Positions 10,618 through 21,001 of a stretch of 64,000 nucleotides of DNA are shown here, piece after piece (position 1 is the first letter of the stretch; each line of letters opens with the position of its first letter). The DNA lies in NCBI GenBank assembly GCA_013178295.1, contig JABLWW010000009.1, positions 124,001 to 188,000 of the forward strand. Direction: 5' to 3'. Below the pieces are notes generated by a model. It worked only from the letters and a program-made list of their open reading frames with translations, did no database searches and had not been told where the DNA came from. The stretch comes from Anaerolineae bacterium. Lineage in GTDB: Bacteria > Chloroflexota > Anaerolineae > Anaerolineales > Anaerolineaceae. The position numbers and the translations under genes are program-made.

Positions 10618-12350
10618 GTGTTCAAATGGATGATAAAAAAATTGGTTTTAACCTTGAATTTGCTCTCTATGTGCTGTCTTTCATCATCGCGCTTGGCTTT
10701 CGTCTTGCCTGGCTTGGACGATTACCGCTGTCGGACAGCGAGGCAACCTGGGCATTACAGGCGCTTGGTCTTGCTCGAGGGGAGCAAGTAAGCGTTGCTT
10801 CCCATACATTGTATGTCCTGTTGACGCAATTCCTGTTTTCTTTGTTTGGGGATTCCAATTTTGTGGCGCGCGTTGTTCCCGCTTTGTTGGGGGGAAGTAT
10901 TGTTTTTGCTCCTTATCTTTTTCATAGGCATCTGGGTAGATGGGCGGCTGTAATCTTAAGTTTTGGTTTGGCAATTGACCCAGCAATGATTGCTGCTTCC
11001 CGCCAGCCGGGCAGTCCGATGTTGGCGATAGTGATGTTTGTTTTTATGGCAGGTTTTCTCATCAATGGTTATGAAGCATGGGCAGGCGTCTTTGGCGCGC
11101 TGGCGTTGATGGGGGGGGCAGGGGTATGGCAAGCTGTTGTAGCTGTTTTGCTTTCTCTGTTATGGGGGAAGGTGTTGCGCCGCGATCGGGAAGCAGATAT
11201 TAATGCTGTGGATTGGGCAGAGATTTCCTGGAAAAAGTTTCTCTACTGGTTTGCTGGAAGCTTTGTTTTTGCAAGCTCGTTCTTGCTTATTCAGCCCCGA
11301 GGATTGGGGGCTTCCTTATCTTCAGTTGTGGATTACGTTTCTGTTTGGGTGAAGGGCGGGGGTGTTTCTCTTGAGATCATGTTGTCGGCATTGCTGATGT
11401 ATGAGATATTCCCTCTTATTCTAGGATTGTCTGCTATTGTGTTGCTGTTGTTTCGCAAAGATGCGTTGGGCGGCTATCTGGCGCGCTTGTGGGTGGTTTT
11501 GTTGGTGTTGTTGCTGGCTTATTCGAACAAAGCGACGGTTGATCTATGCTTAGTCGTTATTCCTTTGTGGGCTCTTGCTGCGAGGCTGGTTGTCAGGATA
11601 GTAGAGGGGCTTTCTGGCGAATTTTGGCTATTTGCGTTTGGGTATGGAGCGGTTGTTTTTGCTCTGCTGGTCTTTGTTTGGTTGAATTTAGTCAGCTTGC
11701 TCAATCCCCAGCCAGCATCTGCGAGTCTTTTGCAGCGTTACATTGTGATTGCAGTCTCTGCGGTTTTGATTGTGGTCATTGCTCTTTTGGTGACGATTGG
11801 GTGGTCGCAGAAACATGCTAGCTACGGTCTGATGGTCGGTGCTGGCATCATTTTTATCATTTATACATTTTCAGCGACATGGAACAGTGCTGGTCTGGGC
11901 AAAAATCCTGATCTAGAACTGTGGTGGTCTTCCCCGGATTTGGTTGAGTCTGGATTGATGATGAAATCAATACAGCAAATTTCAGAATGGCAACACAAAG
12001 GTTTTCGCGATCAGGTTGATGTGTGGGTAATTGGTGTGGATTTGCCCTCTTTGAAGTGGTTTTTGCGCGATTTGCACAATGTTGTTTTCAGCCGGGTATA
12101 CCCTGTTGGTGTTTCTCCTTCTATCGTGATAACGACAAGTGAGCAAGTACTCTCTTTGGCAGATCGCTATGCGGGTCAGGATTTTGTTTGGTGGAGGGGG
12201 TTGCCGCTTTGGACTGGGTTGGATGTGTCTGGGCGTTTTCGCTGGATTGCTTTTCGAGAAGCGTCCCAGGACTATCGTGCGTTGATACTTTGGGTGCGGA
12301 GCGATCTGTTCCCGGGAACAGGGGTGTTGGCAGGACAGCCGACACCTTGA
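10614..12350 (+). CDS. GT-C fold membrane protein, Agl23-like
   Basis: The GTG start overlaps the preceding TGA by three bases (GTGA); an ATG four codons later (10626) is possible. There are 578 residues with about twelve hydrophobic segments. The first external loop carries LPLSDSEATWALQAL, the acidic loop of GT-C proteins. The general layout resembles TIGR03663 (flippase-associated Agl23-like) proteins, which often travel with Chlor_Arch_YYY genes; this family assignment is from memory of the family and is not certain. The C-terminal 150 residues are soluble. Translational coupling to the YYY gene suggests it works with that protein at the membrane. Confidence 0.65.
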   Translation: MSVQMDDKKIGFNLEFALYVLSFIIALGFRLAWLGRLPLSDSEATWALQALGLARGEQVSVASHTLYVLLTQFLFSLFGDSNFVARVVPALLGGSIVFAPYLFHRHLGRWAAVILSFGLAIDPAMIAASRQPGSPMLAIVMFVFMAGFLINGYEAWAGVFGALALMGGAGVWQAVVAVLLSLLWGKVLRRDREADINAVDWAEISWKKFLYWFAGSFVFASSFLLIQPRGLGASLSSVVDYVSVWVKGGGVSLEIMLSALLMYEIFPLILGLSAIVLLLFRKDALGGYLARLWVVLLVLLLAYSNKATVDLCLVVIPLWALAARLVVRIVEGLSGEFWLFAFGYGAVVFALLVFVWLNLVSLLNPQPASASLLQRYIVIAVSAVLIVVIALLVTIGWSQKHASYGLMVGAGIIFIIYTFSATWNSAGLGKNPDLELWWSSPDLVESGLMMKSIQQISEWQHKGFRDQVDVWVIGVDLPSLKWFLRDLHNVVFSRVYPVGVSPSIVITTSEQVLSLADRYAGQDFVWWRGLPLWTGLDVSGRFRWIAFREASQDYRALILWVRSDLFPGTGVLAGQPTP

Positions 12351-12389
12351 CTTGCGTATAGAAAATTATTCTTAGGAGCAGCAGGTACA

Positions 12390-13070
12390 TTGTCAAAACA
12401 ACCTAACATCATTGCAATAGATGGTCCCGCAGCGTCGGGAAAATCGACCTTGGGAGAACGTCTGGCAAAGCATTTCGGTTATCTGTATTTTGATACAGGT
12501 GTGATGTATCGTGCGGTGACCTGGGCAGTGCTGCATAGCTCTTGCGATGTTCGAGATGAGATAGCAGTGACAAAGATTGCAGAGAATACGCAAATAGAGG
12601 TGTTACCGCCGTCGGCGGCTTGCCGTAAGTATGATGTATTGATTGATGGCAGGGATATAACAGATGAAATCCGAAGTCCTGAGGTAGAAGCAATGGTTTC
12701 GGTCGTGTCTGCGTATCCGGGCGTGCGGCGCGCAATGAGTTTGCAGCAGCGGCGTATTGGTTTAAGGGGCAATGTTGTTATGGTGGGGCGGGATATCGGG
12801 ACAGTAGTGTTGCCAGAAGCGCCGCTGAAGGTTTATCTTGAGGCTTCGGTTGAGGTGCGCGCCAAAAGAAGATTACTGGAGGTCAAACAGAGAGATCCCC
12901 AGATGAGCTATGAAGAAGTGCTCCAGGCGTTAATGCGGCGGGACGAAATTGACTCTACACGTTCGGTGGCGCCGCTCAGGCCGGCAGATGATGCTCATAT
13001 CATCCACACGGATAACTTGACGATTGAAGAGGTTGTAAGAAAAGTGATTGATCTCAGCCGGGGGGTTTAA
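12390..13070 (+). CDS. cmk: Cytidylate kinase
   Basis: This 226-residue protein phosphorylates CMP and dCMP with ATP in the cytoplasm. It shows the P-loop DGPAASGKST near residue 10, the CMP-binding region FDTGVMYRAVTW, DGRDITDEIRSPEVE, and MVGRDIGTVVLPEAPLK, all typical of bacterial Cmk of 220-230 residues. The start is a TTG with AGGAG about 11 bases upstream (12374-12378); no ATG lies near. It follows the membrane operon by 39 bases and may be read from the same transcript. No partner genes such as rpsA or plsC are adjacent. Confidence 0.95.
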   Translation: MSKQPNIIAIDGPAASGKSTLGERLAKHFGYLYFDTGVMYRAVTWAVLHSSCDVRDEIAVTKIAENTQIEVLPPSAACRKYDVLIDGRDITDEIRSPEVEAMVSVVSAYPGVRRAMSLQQRRIGLRGNVVMVGRDIGTVVLPEAPLKVYLEASVEVRAKRRLLEVKQRDPQMSYEEVLQALMRRDEIDSTRSVAPLRPADDAHIIHTDNLTIEEVVRKVIDLSRGV

Positions 13071-13093
13071 TCTATCTCAGATAAGAGCCTCAA

Positions 13094-13102
13094 TGCTATA
13101 AT
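13094..13102 (+). promoter_or_regulatory. Extended -10 promoter candidate before histidine kinase gene
   Basis: TGCTATAAT is a perfect extended -10 element (TGn plus TATAAT) located 27 bases before the kinase ATG. No good -35 hexamer lies at the right distance, as is common for extended -10 promoters. Confidence 0.5.
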
Positions 13103-13128
13103 GTGTTGAGCTTCAGGGTTGCTTTTTA

Positions 13129-16100
13129 ATGTTGCAATTTATTTTTACGATATTATCCAATCGGGCATCCATTGAACAGCCTTTTGAGTTAAAAGGCTGG
13201 TTGTATGTGTTTTTGCTTTTGGCTTTTGTAATGTGGGCTTTGTGGAAGACGTGGACGCCGATTTCAGGATTGGACAGGCGTAAAGCAATTATCTTGTTAT
13301 TGCTGACGCTTTTGGCGCCACTTGTATCCTCATTCTTTGGGGTACGTGTGCTCAATGGCTTACCGCCACCCTTTCCGGGTTTGCCTGTTGATGTAGAAGC
13401 GCCGTTGGTGATGATTTTCTCGGCAATACCCTGGGTGTTGGCGGCGGGTTTTCTGAGCCCGCCTTTAGCTGCAATAATTGCTCTGTTGGGGGCTTTTCCC
13501 AGAGTCTTTTTTGAAACCCACAGTCTGTTTACCGGTTTTGAGTTGATGTTGTTGGCGCTAATATATAGCGTTTGTATTCGCCAGCGTTACCGCAGCAGCT
13601 TTTTTAGTCTTTTGCGGCACCCATTTTTTGCAGCATTTGCTTCAATCATTGTGCTTGTTCCTTATTACGCGCTGGGTGGCTTTTTTGCGGCAGATGGCGA
13701 TTTTGCCACCATGTTTGGTTTTTCTATCATACAGCCATGGGGCTGGGTCATTCCACGTTTCCTGGAAGTTCTTGTTGCGTCTTTTCTGGCGGAAGTGTTA
13801 TTTTTGAAAGGGGCGTGGTGGAAGGTGCCACGCTTCTTGCAGCCTTCGCCAGTGGAACAGAGCATTAAAGGGAAGTTTTATTTTGGTGTTGTACCGCTTG
13901 CTCTGGGGCTCATGTTGATTTTAGCGGTTGGAAACTGGTTTTTTGCCCAGAGAATTGCTCGTTTGATTGTCCGTGATCGGCTTTCCACTTTGGCAATCAT
14001 GGCATCAGAAAGCCTTCCGGCATTTATTGAAATGGGGCAGTATTTTATCAAGGATGTTATCTCTGAAGAGGTGACGTTGCTGCCAGAAGACCAAATGCAG
14101 ACTGCTTTATTAAAAGGCGCTGAGGATGTGCCCTATTTTGATCAATTAATAATCTTTGACGCTCGTGGCAACTTTGTTGCCGGCTATCCAACAGATGTGC
14201 TTGATCAAGCACCGCTTACTTTAGAGGAGCAATCAGGCGTTCGTTTTGCCTTTCAGGGTGTTCCAATGCAGCTATATGTGCTGCCGCCTGTTTCTGGTGA
14301 TGCAGCAACGCGCCTTTCTTTTATTTCTTTGATAATGGGAGAGCAGGGGAATATTTACGGAGTGATTGTTGGGCGCGCCGGGGTGGTTTCGAATCCATTT
14401 TCGCAATCTTTTTTAGGGACAATCAACGCAGTTGAAGGTTGGGGAGGGGGAGGCGCGGTTGTTGATCAAAATTCACAGGTGGTATTTCGTTCTAAAAGTT
14501 ATGTTGAGACACATTTTGCGGGTAGTGAAACTTCTGCATCAGAAGATTTTCATGAAGAAATGTCGCCCAGCGGCGATCGTTATTTGGTGTTTCGCAGAAT
14601 GGTGAAGGGGACTTCATGGGCTATTATCCTCTGTGTGCCTTTTGAAAAAGTTCAAGAGATTGCATTAATGCTGGCTTTGCCTATCATGCTGGTAATTATT
14701 GTTTTGATTGTTTTTATTGTTCTCTTGTGGTCATTTGTTTTAGGTAGGATTACTTCTTCGTTGCGTGAGCTGGCTAAAGAAGCCACTTATGTCTCTAGCG
14801 GGCAGCTGGATCGCTCGATACCTGTTTATGGGGCGGATGAGGTTGGGCAACTCAGTTACTCTTTTGAACAAATGCGGATGAGTCTCAAAGCTCGGATTGA
14901 GGAGTTAAGCCGTCTCTTGGTGGTTAGTCAGTCAGTTGCTTCTCATCTGGATGCGAGAAGCTCCCTGCAGCCCGTTTTTGAGGCAATTCTTGACGAAGGA
15001 GCAGACATTGCCCGTATCGTTTTGGAGAGCAGTGTCATGCCAGATTCTGTTGCTTCGAGAGTGACTGCGCTTGGCGCTGGCAGGCATACTGACCAGTACG
15101 CGTATCTGGATGAACAGGTGTTTGATTTGATGGCGCAGCAAGATACATTGATTATTCCTAATACAGTGCGTATGCGACGCATTCAGTTTTTAGAAGGTCG
15201 GGCATTGGGGGCGTTGATGGCAATCGCCTTGAGGAGTGAGAGTCATTATTACGGCGTGTTGTGGCTTGCATATTATGACCAGCATAATTTTACGGACGGC
15301 GAAATTCGCTTTTTTAACACGTTAGCCACGCATGCTTCGTTAGCAGTGGCAAATGCGCGTTTATATTCCAGCGCCGAAATTGGGCGCAGGAGGCTTGAGG
15401 CGGTGTTAGCTTCAACCCCTGATCCGGTCTTGGTGATTGACGAGCAAATGCAGTTACTGCTCTTAAATCCTGCTGCACTGCAAATTCCCGATTTGATTAG
15501 AAGCCCCCAAATCGGGAAACCCATCAATGAGGTGGTAATTGTGCCAGCACTTTTAGACTTGCTGGCGAAACCTGTGGCTGACACCTTAACCACGAATGAA
15601 ATTACCCTTTCGCAAGGGAAAATATTTAACGCATGTATATCTCCGGTTATCTCTGAAAATCGCTTACAAGGGAAGATTTGCATTTTACGCGACGTAACCC
15701 ATTATAAGGAACTGGACACGATTAAGTCAGAGTTTGTTTCGACGGTTAGTCATGATTTGCGTTCTCCTCTCTCGCTGATGAGGGGATATGCTACAATGCT
15801 CCAAATGGTGGGGGAACTCAATGCGCAACAAAAAGGGTATTTGGGCAAGATTATTCAGGGCATTGATAACATGATTCACCTGGTGAATAATTTGCTTGAT
15901 CTGGGACGTATTGAGGCGGGTGTTGGGTTGCGGGTAGAACGTATATCAGGAATTAAGATTATTGAAAATGTCATTAATCTGCTTCAGCCTCAGGCAACAC
16001 AGAAAAAAATACAGTTACAGTTTGTTGACAACAATTCATCGCTGGCAATTCTCGAGGCGGATCCGGCTTTGTTGCAACAGGCTCTTTATAATCTGGTTGA

Positions 16101-16410
16101 GAATGCGATCCAATACACACAGGTTGGTGGGCAGGTAACAGCCAGTCTAGAAGTTCGTCCTTCCTCGGTTGTTTTTACGGTTAAGGATACGGGGATAGGG
16201 ATTGCACCTCTTGATCTGCCGCACATATTTGAAAAGTTTTATCGCAGCGAGGGGCGCGAGGCACATCAGGCAAGGGGTACGGGTCTTGGATTGGCTATTG
16301 TCAAGTCTATTGCAGAGCGCCATAAGGGGCACGTGTGGGTAGAAAGCCAGCTTGGGAAGGGGAGTGCGTTTTCCCTTGAGCTGCCTTTCAAACAAACTCA
16401 ATCCCTTTGA
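13129..16410 (+). CDS. Orphan membrane sensor histidine kinase with HAMP, GAF and PAS domains
   Basis: The product has 1093 residues. Residues 1-235 contain about six to eight membrane segments with conserved Pro/Gly loops (a MASE-like integral sensor). A further membrane helix near 253-275 is followed by an extracytoplasmic sensor of about 230 residues (Cache-like in layout) and a strong membrane helix at about 513-538. Then come HAMP (537-590), GAF (about 600-735), PAS (about 752-865), HisKA with SHDLRSPLSLMRGYA (phospho-acceptor H875) and an HATPase domain with NLVENAIQYT and GTGLGLAIVKS near 1050. It should autophosphorylate and pass phosphate to a response regulator. None is adjacent; the nearest single-domain regulator lies 36 kb away on the other strand. 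The signal is unknown. Confidence 0.9.
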   Translation: MLQFIFTILSNRASIEQPFELKGWLYVFLLLAFVMWALWKTWTPISGLDRRKAIILLLLTLLAPLVSSFFGVRVLNGLPPPFPGLPVDVEAPLVMIFSAIPWVLAAGFLSPPLAAIIALLGAFPRVFFETHSLFTGFELMLLALIYSVCIRQRYRSSFFSLLRHPFFAAFASIIVLVPYYALGGFFAADGDFATMFGFSIIQPWGWVIPRFLEVLVASFLAEVLFLKGAWWKVPRFLQPSPVEQSIKGKFYFGVVPLALGLMLILAVGNWFFAQRIARLIVRDRLSTLAIMASESLPAFIEMGQYFIKDVISEEVTLLPEDQMQTALLKGAEDVPYFDQLIIFDARGNFVAGYPTDVLDQAPLTLEEQSGVRFAFQGVPMQLYVLPPVSGDAATRLSFISLIMGEQGNIYGVIVGRAGVVSNPFSQSFLGTINAVEGWGGGGAVVDQNSQVVFRSKSYVETHFAGSETSASEDFHEEMSPSGDRYLVFRRMVKGTSWAIILCVPFEKVQEIALMLALPIMLVIIVLIVFIVLLWSFVLGRITSSLRELAKEATYVSSGQLDRSIPVYGADEVGQLSYSFEQMRMSLKARIEELSRLLVVSQSVASHLDARSSLQPVFEAILDEGADIARIVLESSVMPDSVASRVTALGAGRHTDQYAYLDEQVFDLMAQQDTLIIPNTVRMRRIQFLEGRALGALMAIALRSESHYYGVLWLAYYDQHNFTDGEIRFFNTLATHASLAVANARLYSSAEIGRRRLEAVLASTPDPVLVIDEQMQLLLLNPAALQIPDLIRSPQIGKPINEVVIVPALLDLLAKPVADTLTTNEITLSQGKIFNACISPVISENRLQGKICILRDVTHYKELDTIKSEFVSTVSHDLRSPLSLMRGYATMLQMVGELNAQQKGYLGKIIQGIDNMIHLVNNLLDLGRIEAGVGLRVERISGIKIIENVINLLQPQATQKKIQLQFVDNNSSLAILEADPALLQQALYNLVENAIQYTQVGGQVTASLEVRPSSVVFTVKDTGIGIAPLDLPHIFEKFYRSEGREAHQARGTGLGLAIVKSIAERHKGHVWVESQLGKGSAFSLELPFKQTQSL

Positions 16411-16469
16411 CAAGGGAGCAGGGGTGATTGCATGTTCGCATGAATTTTCAATGTTTTTGCGCGAAAAAT

Positions 16470-16498
16470 TTGATTTATCCAGTAATGTGTGGTATCAT
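16470..16498 (+). promoter_or_regulatory. Sigma70-type promoter for rpoC
   Basis: TTGATT and TATCAT are separated by exactly 17 bases, and TGG before the -10 gives an extended -10. Predicted transcription start is near 16505, leaving a leader of about 95 bases before the chosen rpoC start. This indicates that rpoC is transcribed on its own here. Confidence 0.6.
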
Positions 16499-16540
16499 AT
16501 TTGTTTGCATGAAAATTCTTAGGTGACGTAAACTACTAAT

Positions 16541-16566
16541 AGGCGCTTGAGGACACTCGCGCGCCT
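16541..16566 (+). promoter_or_regulatory. Leader hairpin upstream of rpoC
   Basis: AGGCGC (16541-16546) pairs with GCGCCT (16561-16566); inside, GAG pairs with CTC around a GACA loop, separated by a 2x2 internal loop. No U-run follows, so it is not an intrinsic terminator. It sits in the 5' leader 33 bases before the rpoC start and could be a site for translational or processing control. Confidence 0.4.
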
Positions 16567-16598
16567 TGTTTGTGTTAAGGGCTAATTTGGAGGTACTT

Positions 16599-19500
16599 GT
16601 GGAAACAAAAGGCTTGGTTGCACTGCGGATATCACTTGCATCACCGGATACGATTAGGGGCTGGTCTTATGGCGAGGTTTTGAAACCTGAAACGATTAAC
16701 TATCGCCGTTTACGTCCGGAGAAGGATGGTCTGTTTTGCGAGGCTATTTTTGGTCCCACTCGCGATTGGCAATGTTACTGTGGGAAATATAAGAACCCGC
16801 GCTACAAAGGGATCGTCTGTGATAAGTGTGGCGTTGAGGTGACTCGTTCGGCTGTGAGAAGAGAGCGTATGGGGCATATTGAGCTTGCTACGCCGGTAGC
16901 ACATATATGGTATACGCGAAGAATACCCTCTTACCTGGGGTTATTGTTGGATATATCTCGACGCAACCTGGACAGGGTTTTATATTTTGCTCAATATATT
17001 GTCACGTATGTTGATGAAGAAGCTCGGCAGAAGGCGTTGAAGCGTCTGGAGGATGAGATAAGTGTCTCGGAGCGCGAGCAAGCGGCTGAAATAAATGCCA
17101 AGATACTGGAAGTCAAAATCGCGCGGGACAAAAAGCTAGAGGAAGCAAAGACACAAAAAGCTGACCTTGAGAAACGTGCAGACGAGCAGATTGCCATCCG
17201 CCTGGACCCAGTGATCAAAGAGGGACAACGTCTTGAAAGTGACTTACAAGAGCAAATTGGTAAACCGGCCAAGCAGACGTATGTATTTGCAGAGGCAAAT
17301 GTAACAATTGTAGAAAAGGGAGTTGTGGTTACTCCGCAGCATTTATCCTCTGTCCAAAAAGTGGTCAAAGAGCGGCTTGAGGAAATTGAAAAAGAGTTTA
17401 AGCAGCAGCTTCAGCGAGAGCTTGAATTAATCAAAATGAATATGGAACAGATCAAAGCTGAAGCCGATGAACAGATGGAGGCATTGCGCAATCAGCTTGA
17501 AGATCAGTCTGCGATTTCCCAGAATCAAAACTCTTACCAGCGTGATGAGTTATTGGAGCTGAAGCCCTTTACTTTTCTGACCGAAACGCGCTATAGGGAA
17601 CTCAAGTCGCGTTGGGGGCAGGTTTTTCGTGCTGATATGGGGGCGGAGGCACTGTATGATATTTTACACCGTCTTGACTTGGAAAAGCTGGCTGAAGAGT
17701 TGTGGACAGAGGTGCGCACTTCAAAAAGCAAGCAAAAACGCAAGAAGGCTACCACGCGTTTGAAAATTGTGGAGGCTTTTCGCAGATCGAAGAACAGCCC
17801 CGAGTGGATGATATTAACAGCATTGCCGGTGATCCCTCCAGACCTGAGACCTATGGTGCAGCTGGATGGCGGTCGTTTCGCCACCTCTGATTTGAATGAT
17901 TTATACCGGCGTGTGATTAATCGCAACAACCGTCTAAAACGTTTGCTTGAACTGGGGGCGCCGGATGTGATTGTGCGCAACGAGAAACGCATGTTGCAGG
18001 AGGCAGTCGACTCTTTGATTGATAACTCTCAAAGAGGGAAGGCTTTATCCCGCCGTGGCAGAAGAGAGCTGAAGTCGCTGAGCGATATGCTGAAAGGGAA
18101 AAAGGGCCGCTTTAGAAGAAACCTTTTGGGTAAGCGTGTAGATTATTCTGGGCGCTCGGTGATTGTTGTTGGCCCGAATTTGAAACTTTATCAGTGTGGT
18201 TTGCCTAAAGCCATGGCGCTGGAGTTGTATCGCCCCTTTGTTATTTCTCGTCTTGTTAGTCATAATTATGCGGCGAATGTTAAGGGCGCGCGCAGATTTA
18301 TTGAGCGTAACCGTCCGGAGGTTTGGGAAGTTCTCGAAGAAGTTATCAAAGAGAGACCTGTGCTGCTCAATCGTGCCCCTACCCTTCACCGTTTGGGTAT
18401 TCAGGCTTTTGAGCCTGTGCTGATAGAAGGTTCTGCCATTCAACTTCACCCGTTGGTAACTACAGCGTTCAACGCGGATTTTGATGGAGACCAGATGGCT
18501 GTTCATGTTCCGTTGTCCGAAAAGGCTGTTGCCGAAGCGCGCGAGCTGATGCTTTCCTCAAGAAACCTGCTCAAGCCTGCTGATGGCGAGCCGATTATCA
18601 GCCCTTCCAAGGATATGGTGCTTGGGGTGTATTATCTGACGATGAAAGATAAAGAACAGCACAAGGGCGATGGACGTAGATTCGCTGATATGGATGAGGT
18701 CGAGCTGGCGTTTAATTTGGGGCAGCTTGACCTGCATGCGAATATCCATGTGCTGGTGAACACCTGGTATGATGATCATGGCAACCGGATGCCTGAACAA
18801 CGTCAGGCACTTGTGGAAACTACGGTTGGCCGTGTTATCTTTAATCGCATCCTGCCAGCTGATATTCAATACATCAATCGTGTTTTGGATAAGGGGGGGG
18901 TCAAGGATTTGATTGCTGAGGTGTATGAAATTTGCGGTTCTGAGGTTACTACAAAGATCGCTGATGAGATTAAGGATATTGGGTTTGAGTATGCCATGCG
19001 TTCTGGTGCAACGATTGCCATTGCGGATATCTCCATACCGCCGAAGAAACAGCAGATATTGGCAGAAGCACAACAGCAGGTGGAAAATGTTAACCGGAGC
19101 TATCGCCGCGGGCTTCTAACTGAGCAGGAGCGTAATGAGAGAGTCATCGAGATATGGCAAACGACCACTAAAGAGGTTGCTGATGCAGTTCGCGCCAATA
19201 TGGATCCTAACGGGAATCTGGCTACGATGGCAAACTCAGGCGCTACGAAGGGCGGTTTTGGACCGATTTCTCAGCTTGCCGGGATGCGCGGTTTGATGGC
19301 TGACCCGGCGGGTCGTATCATTCGTTTACCCATTCAATCGAATTTCCGCGAAGGTCTGACTGCTCTGGAATACTTTATTTCAACGCATGGTGCACGTAAA
19401 GGGTTGGCTGATACCGCTTTACGTACAGCTGACGCAGGGTATCTGACCCGCAGGCTGGTTGATGTGGCGCAGGATTTAATTATCAATGAAATAGACTGTG

Positions 19501-20885
19501 GCACCAAAGAAGGTATTTGGATACGCAAGACAGATGATGTTGCCGGGCAATCTATGGCAGTACGCATGTATGGGCGTTTGCTTGCTGAACGAGTGATAGA
19601 TCCAAACACTGGAGAGGTGATTGGTGAACGTGGAGAAATGCTTGACCGCGAACTTGTGCGTAAGATTACTCAAGCGGGCATTGAGGCGGTGAAGGTCAGG
19701 TCGCCGTTAACGTGCGAGTTAATTCATGGCATTTGTGCGCGTTGTTATGGGATGGACCTGGGTAGAGGCTCACTCGTTGATTTGGGTTCTGCGGTAGGTA
19801 TTGTAGCGGCGCAGTCAATCGGTGAACCGGGTACGCAGCTGACTTTGCGTACGTTTCACACGGGTGGTGTGGCTGCTGGCGGCGATATTACCACTGGCTT
19901 ACCCCGTGTTGAAGAGTTGTTCGAAGCCAGACGAATGCCTAAGGGAGAAGCAGTGATCACCAGAATTTCTGGGACTGCAAGCATTATTCAGTCGGATCGT
20001 GTCAGCGAGCAGCGGGTTGTTCGCGTTGAACATAGCGAAATGGTGAATGATGAGTATATCATTCCGGATGGTTGGAAAATCTTGGTTAAGAGCGAGGATA
20101 GGGTCTCCCCCAATGATGTGATTGCGGCGTTGGATGATGCTACAATTAACGCCCAACATGAGGGGCGCGTGCGTGTGGAGGGGCAAAAGATAATCGTAGC
20201 GTATGAGCAGCGAGAATCTGAGGAATATGAAATTCCCAGCACCTCTCGATTAATTATTAAGGACGGAGCCAAGGTTGAGGCGGGGCAACAGTTGACCGAA
20301 GGCTCTTTGAACCCGCACACGATCCTTCGCATAAAAGGACGTGAGGCATGTCAGATGTATTTGCTCTCTGAGATACAAAAGGTGTATCGCGCCCAGGGGC
20401 AGAATATCAATGACAAACATTTTGAAGTAATTATTCGCAAGATGGTTGGTAAGGTTCAGGTTATCCGTCCTGGCGATACAGACTATCTGCCCATGGATTT
20501 GGTGGATCGCCTGGAACTCCGCAAAGTGAACGAGAAATTAATTGCGGAAGGAAAACAACCTGCCAAGTTTGCTGAGATTTTGCTGGGTGTGACCAAAGCC
20601 TCTCTGAGTACAGAATCGTTCCTTTCGGCTTCTTCATTCCAACATACAATCAAGGTATTGGCAGGAGCCGCGATTGCTTCCAATGAGGATAAATTGTTTG
20701 GCTTGAAGGAAAATGTTATTATTGGAAAGCTCATTCCTGCTGGGACAGGTTTTAAGCATGGGCGTTTTGTTGGGCTTGAAGCGGAAAATAACTTTTCGGA
20801 GATGGAAACAAAATATCCCTCTATTGAAGGGAATGACACTTCGGAACCAGAGGAAAAACTCCCCTCCATTAGAGAAGAAGAGTAA
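16599..20885 (+). CDS. rpoC: DNA-directed RNA polymerase subunit beta'
   Basis: The GTG at 16599 has GGAGG five bases upstream (16589-16593) and gives 1428 residues starting [16 protein letters not shown]. An upstream TTG is less likely. Residues C59, C61, C74 and C77 form the N-terminal zinc site. The active-site magnesium loop NADFDGDQ holds D627, D629 and D631. A second cysteine set (DCG, LTCELI, GICARC) forms the later zinc site. Between the clamp start and the normally adjacent [12 protein letters not shown] segment lies about 200 residues rich in Glu, Lys, Gln and Ala that should form a coiled coil (roughly residues 130-330). rpoB is not upstream, unlike the common rpoBC operon. A strong terminator closes the gene. 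Confidence 0.97.
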   Translation: METKGLVALRISLASPDTIRGWSYGEVLKPETINYRRLRPEKDGLFCEAIFGPTRDWQCYCGKYKNPRYKGIVCDKCGVEVTRSAVRRERMGHIELATPVAHIWYTRRIPSYLGLLLDISRRNLDRVLYFAQYIVTYVDEEARQKALKRLEDEISVSEREQAAEINAKILEVKIARDKKLEEAKTQKADLEKRADEQIAIRLDPVIKEGQRLESDLQEQIGKPAKQTYVFAEANVTIVEKGVVVTPQHLSSVQKVVKERLEEIEKEFKQQLQRELELIKMNMEQIKAEADEQMEALRNQLEDQSAISQNQNSYQRDELLELKPFTFLTETRYRELKSRWGQVFRADMGAEALYDILHRLDLEKLAEELWTEVRTSKSKQKRKKATTRLKIVEAFRRSKNSPEWMILTALPVIPPDLRPMVQLDGGRFATSDLNDLYRRVINRNNRLKRLLELGAPDVIVRNEKRMLQEAVDSLIDNSQRGKALSRRGRRELKSLSDMLKGKKGRFRRNLLGKRVDYSGRSVIVVGPNLKLYQCGLPKAMALELYRPFVISRLVSHNYAANVKGARRFIERNRPEVWEVLEEVIKERPVLLNRAPTLHRLGIQAFEPVLIEGSAIQLHPLVTTAFNADFDGDQMAVHVPLSEKAVAEARELMLSSRNLLKPADGEPIISPSKDMVLGVYYLTMKDKEQHKGDGRRFADMDEVELAFNLGQLDLHANIHVLVNTWYDDHGNRMPEQRQALVETTVGRVIFNRILPADIQYINRVLDKGGVKDLIAEVYEICGSEVTTKIADEIKDIGFEYAMRSGATIAIADISIPPKKQQILAEAQQQVENVNRSYRRGLLTEQERNERVIEIWQTTTKEVADAVRANMDPNGNLATMANSGATKGGFGPISQLAGMRGLMADPAGRIIRLPIQSNFREGLTALEYFISTHGARKGLADTALRTADAGYLTRRLVDVAQDLIINEIDCGTKEGIWIRKTDDVAGQSMAVRMYGRLLAERVIDPNTGEVIGERGEMLDRELVRKITQAGIEAVKVRSPLTCELIHGICARCYGMDLGRGSLVDLGSAVGIVAAQSIGEPGTQLTLRTFHTGGVAAGGDITTGLPRVEELFEARRMPKGEAVITRISGTASIIQSDRVSEQRVVRVEHSEMVNDEYIIPDGWKILVKSEDRVSPNDVIAALDDATINAQHEGRVRVEGQKIIVAYEQRESEEYEIPSTSRLIIKDGAKVEAGQQLTEGSLNPHTILRIKGREACQMYLLSEIQKVYRAQGQNINDKHFEVIIRKMVGKVQVIRPGDTDYLPMDLVDRLELRKVNEKLIAEGKQPAKFAEILLGVTKASLSTESFLSASSFQHTIKVLAGAAIASNEDKLFGLKENVIIGKLIPAGTGFKHGRFVGLEAENNFSEMETKYPSIEGNDTSEPEEKLPSIREEE

Positions 20886-20905
20886 GCGGCGTGTTGACTG
20901 TGTAG

Positions 20906-20940
20906 ACCCCCGAGGGAATTTCCCTCGGGGGTATTTGTTT
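20906..20940 (+). terminator. Intrinsic terminator of rpoC
   Basis: A perfect 13-bp stem (20906-20918 with 20920-20932, ACCCCCGAGGGAA and its complement) closes on a one-base centre, in practice a small loop, and is followed by TATTTGTTT. It separates rpoC from gyrA. Confidence 0.9.
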
Positions 20941-20967
20941 GGATTACTTGCGAAAATGTGTGATAAT
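20939..20967 (+). promoter_or_regulatory. Promoter for gyrA
   Basis: TTGGAT and GATAAT are spaced by 17 bases directly after the rpoC terminator; the -35 overlaps the end of its U-tract. The predicted transcript begins about 28 bases before the gyrA ATG, with AGGAG at 20992-20996 in between. Confidence 0.55.
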
Positions 20968-21001
20968 CAGTTGAGAAATTATGTGTGTTTGAGGAGTCAG
21001 G

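Noticed and set aside
16402-16417. Hairpin TCCCTT/AAGGGA at the histidine kinase stop as terminator
   Set aside because: Six-bp stem without a following T-run; too weak to call.
16566-16598. TTG start of rpoC at 16566
   Set aside because: The GTG at 16599 has GGAGG at ideal spacing and gives the family-typical N-terminus; the TTG has no ribosome site.
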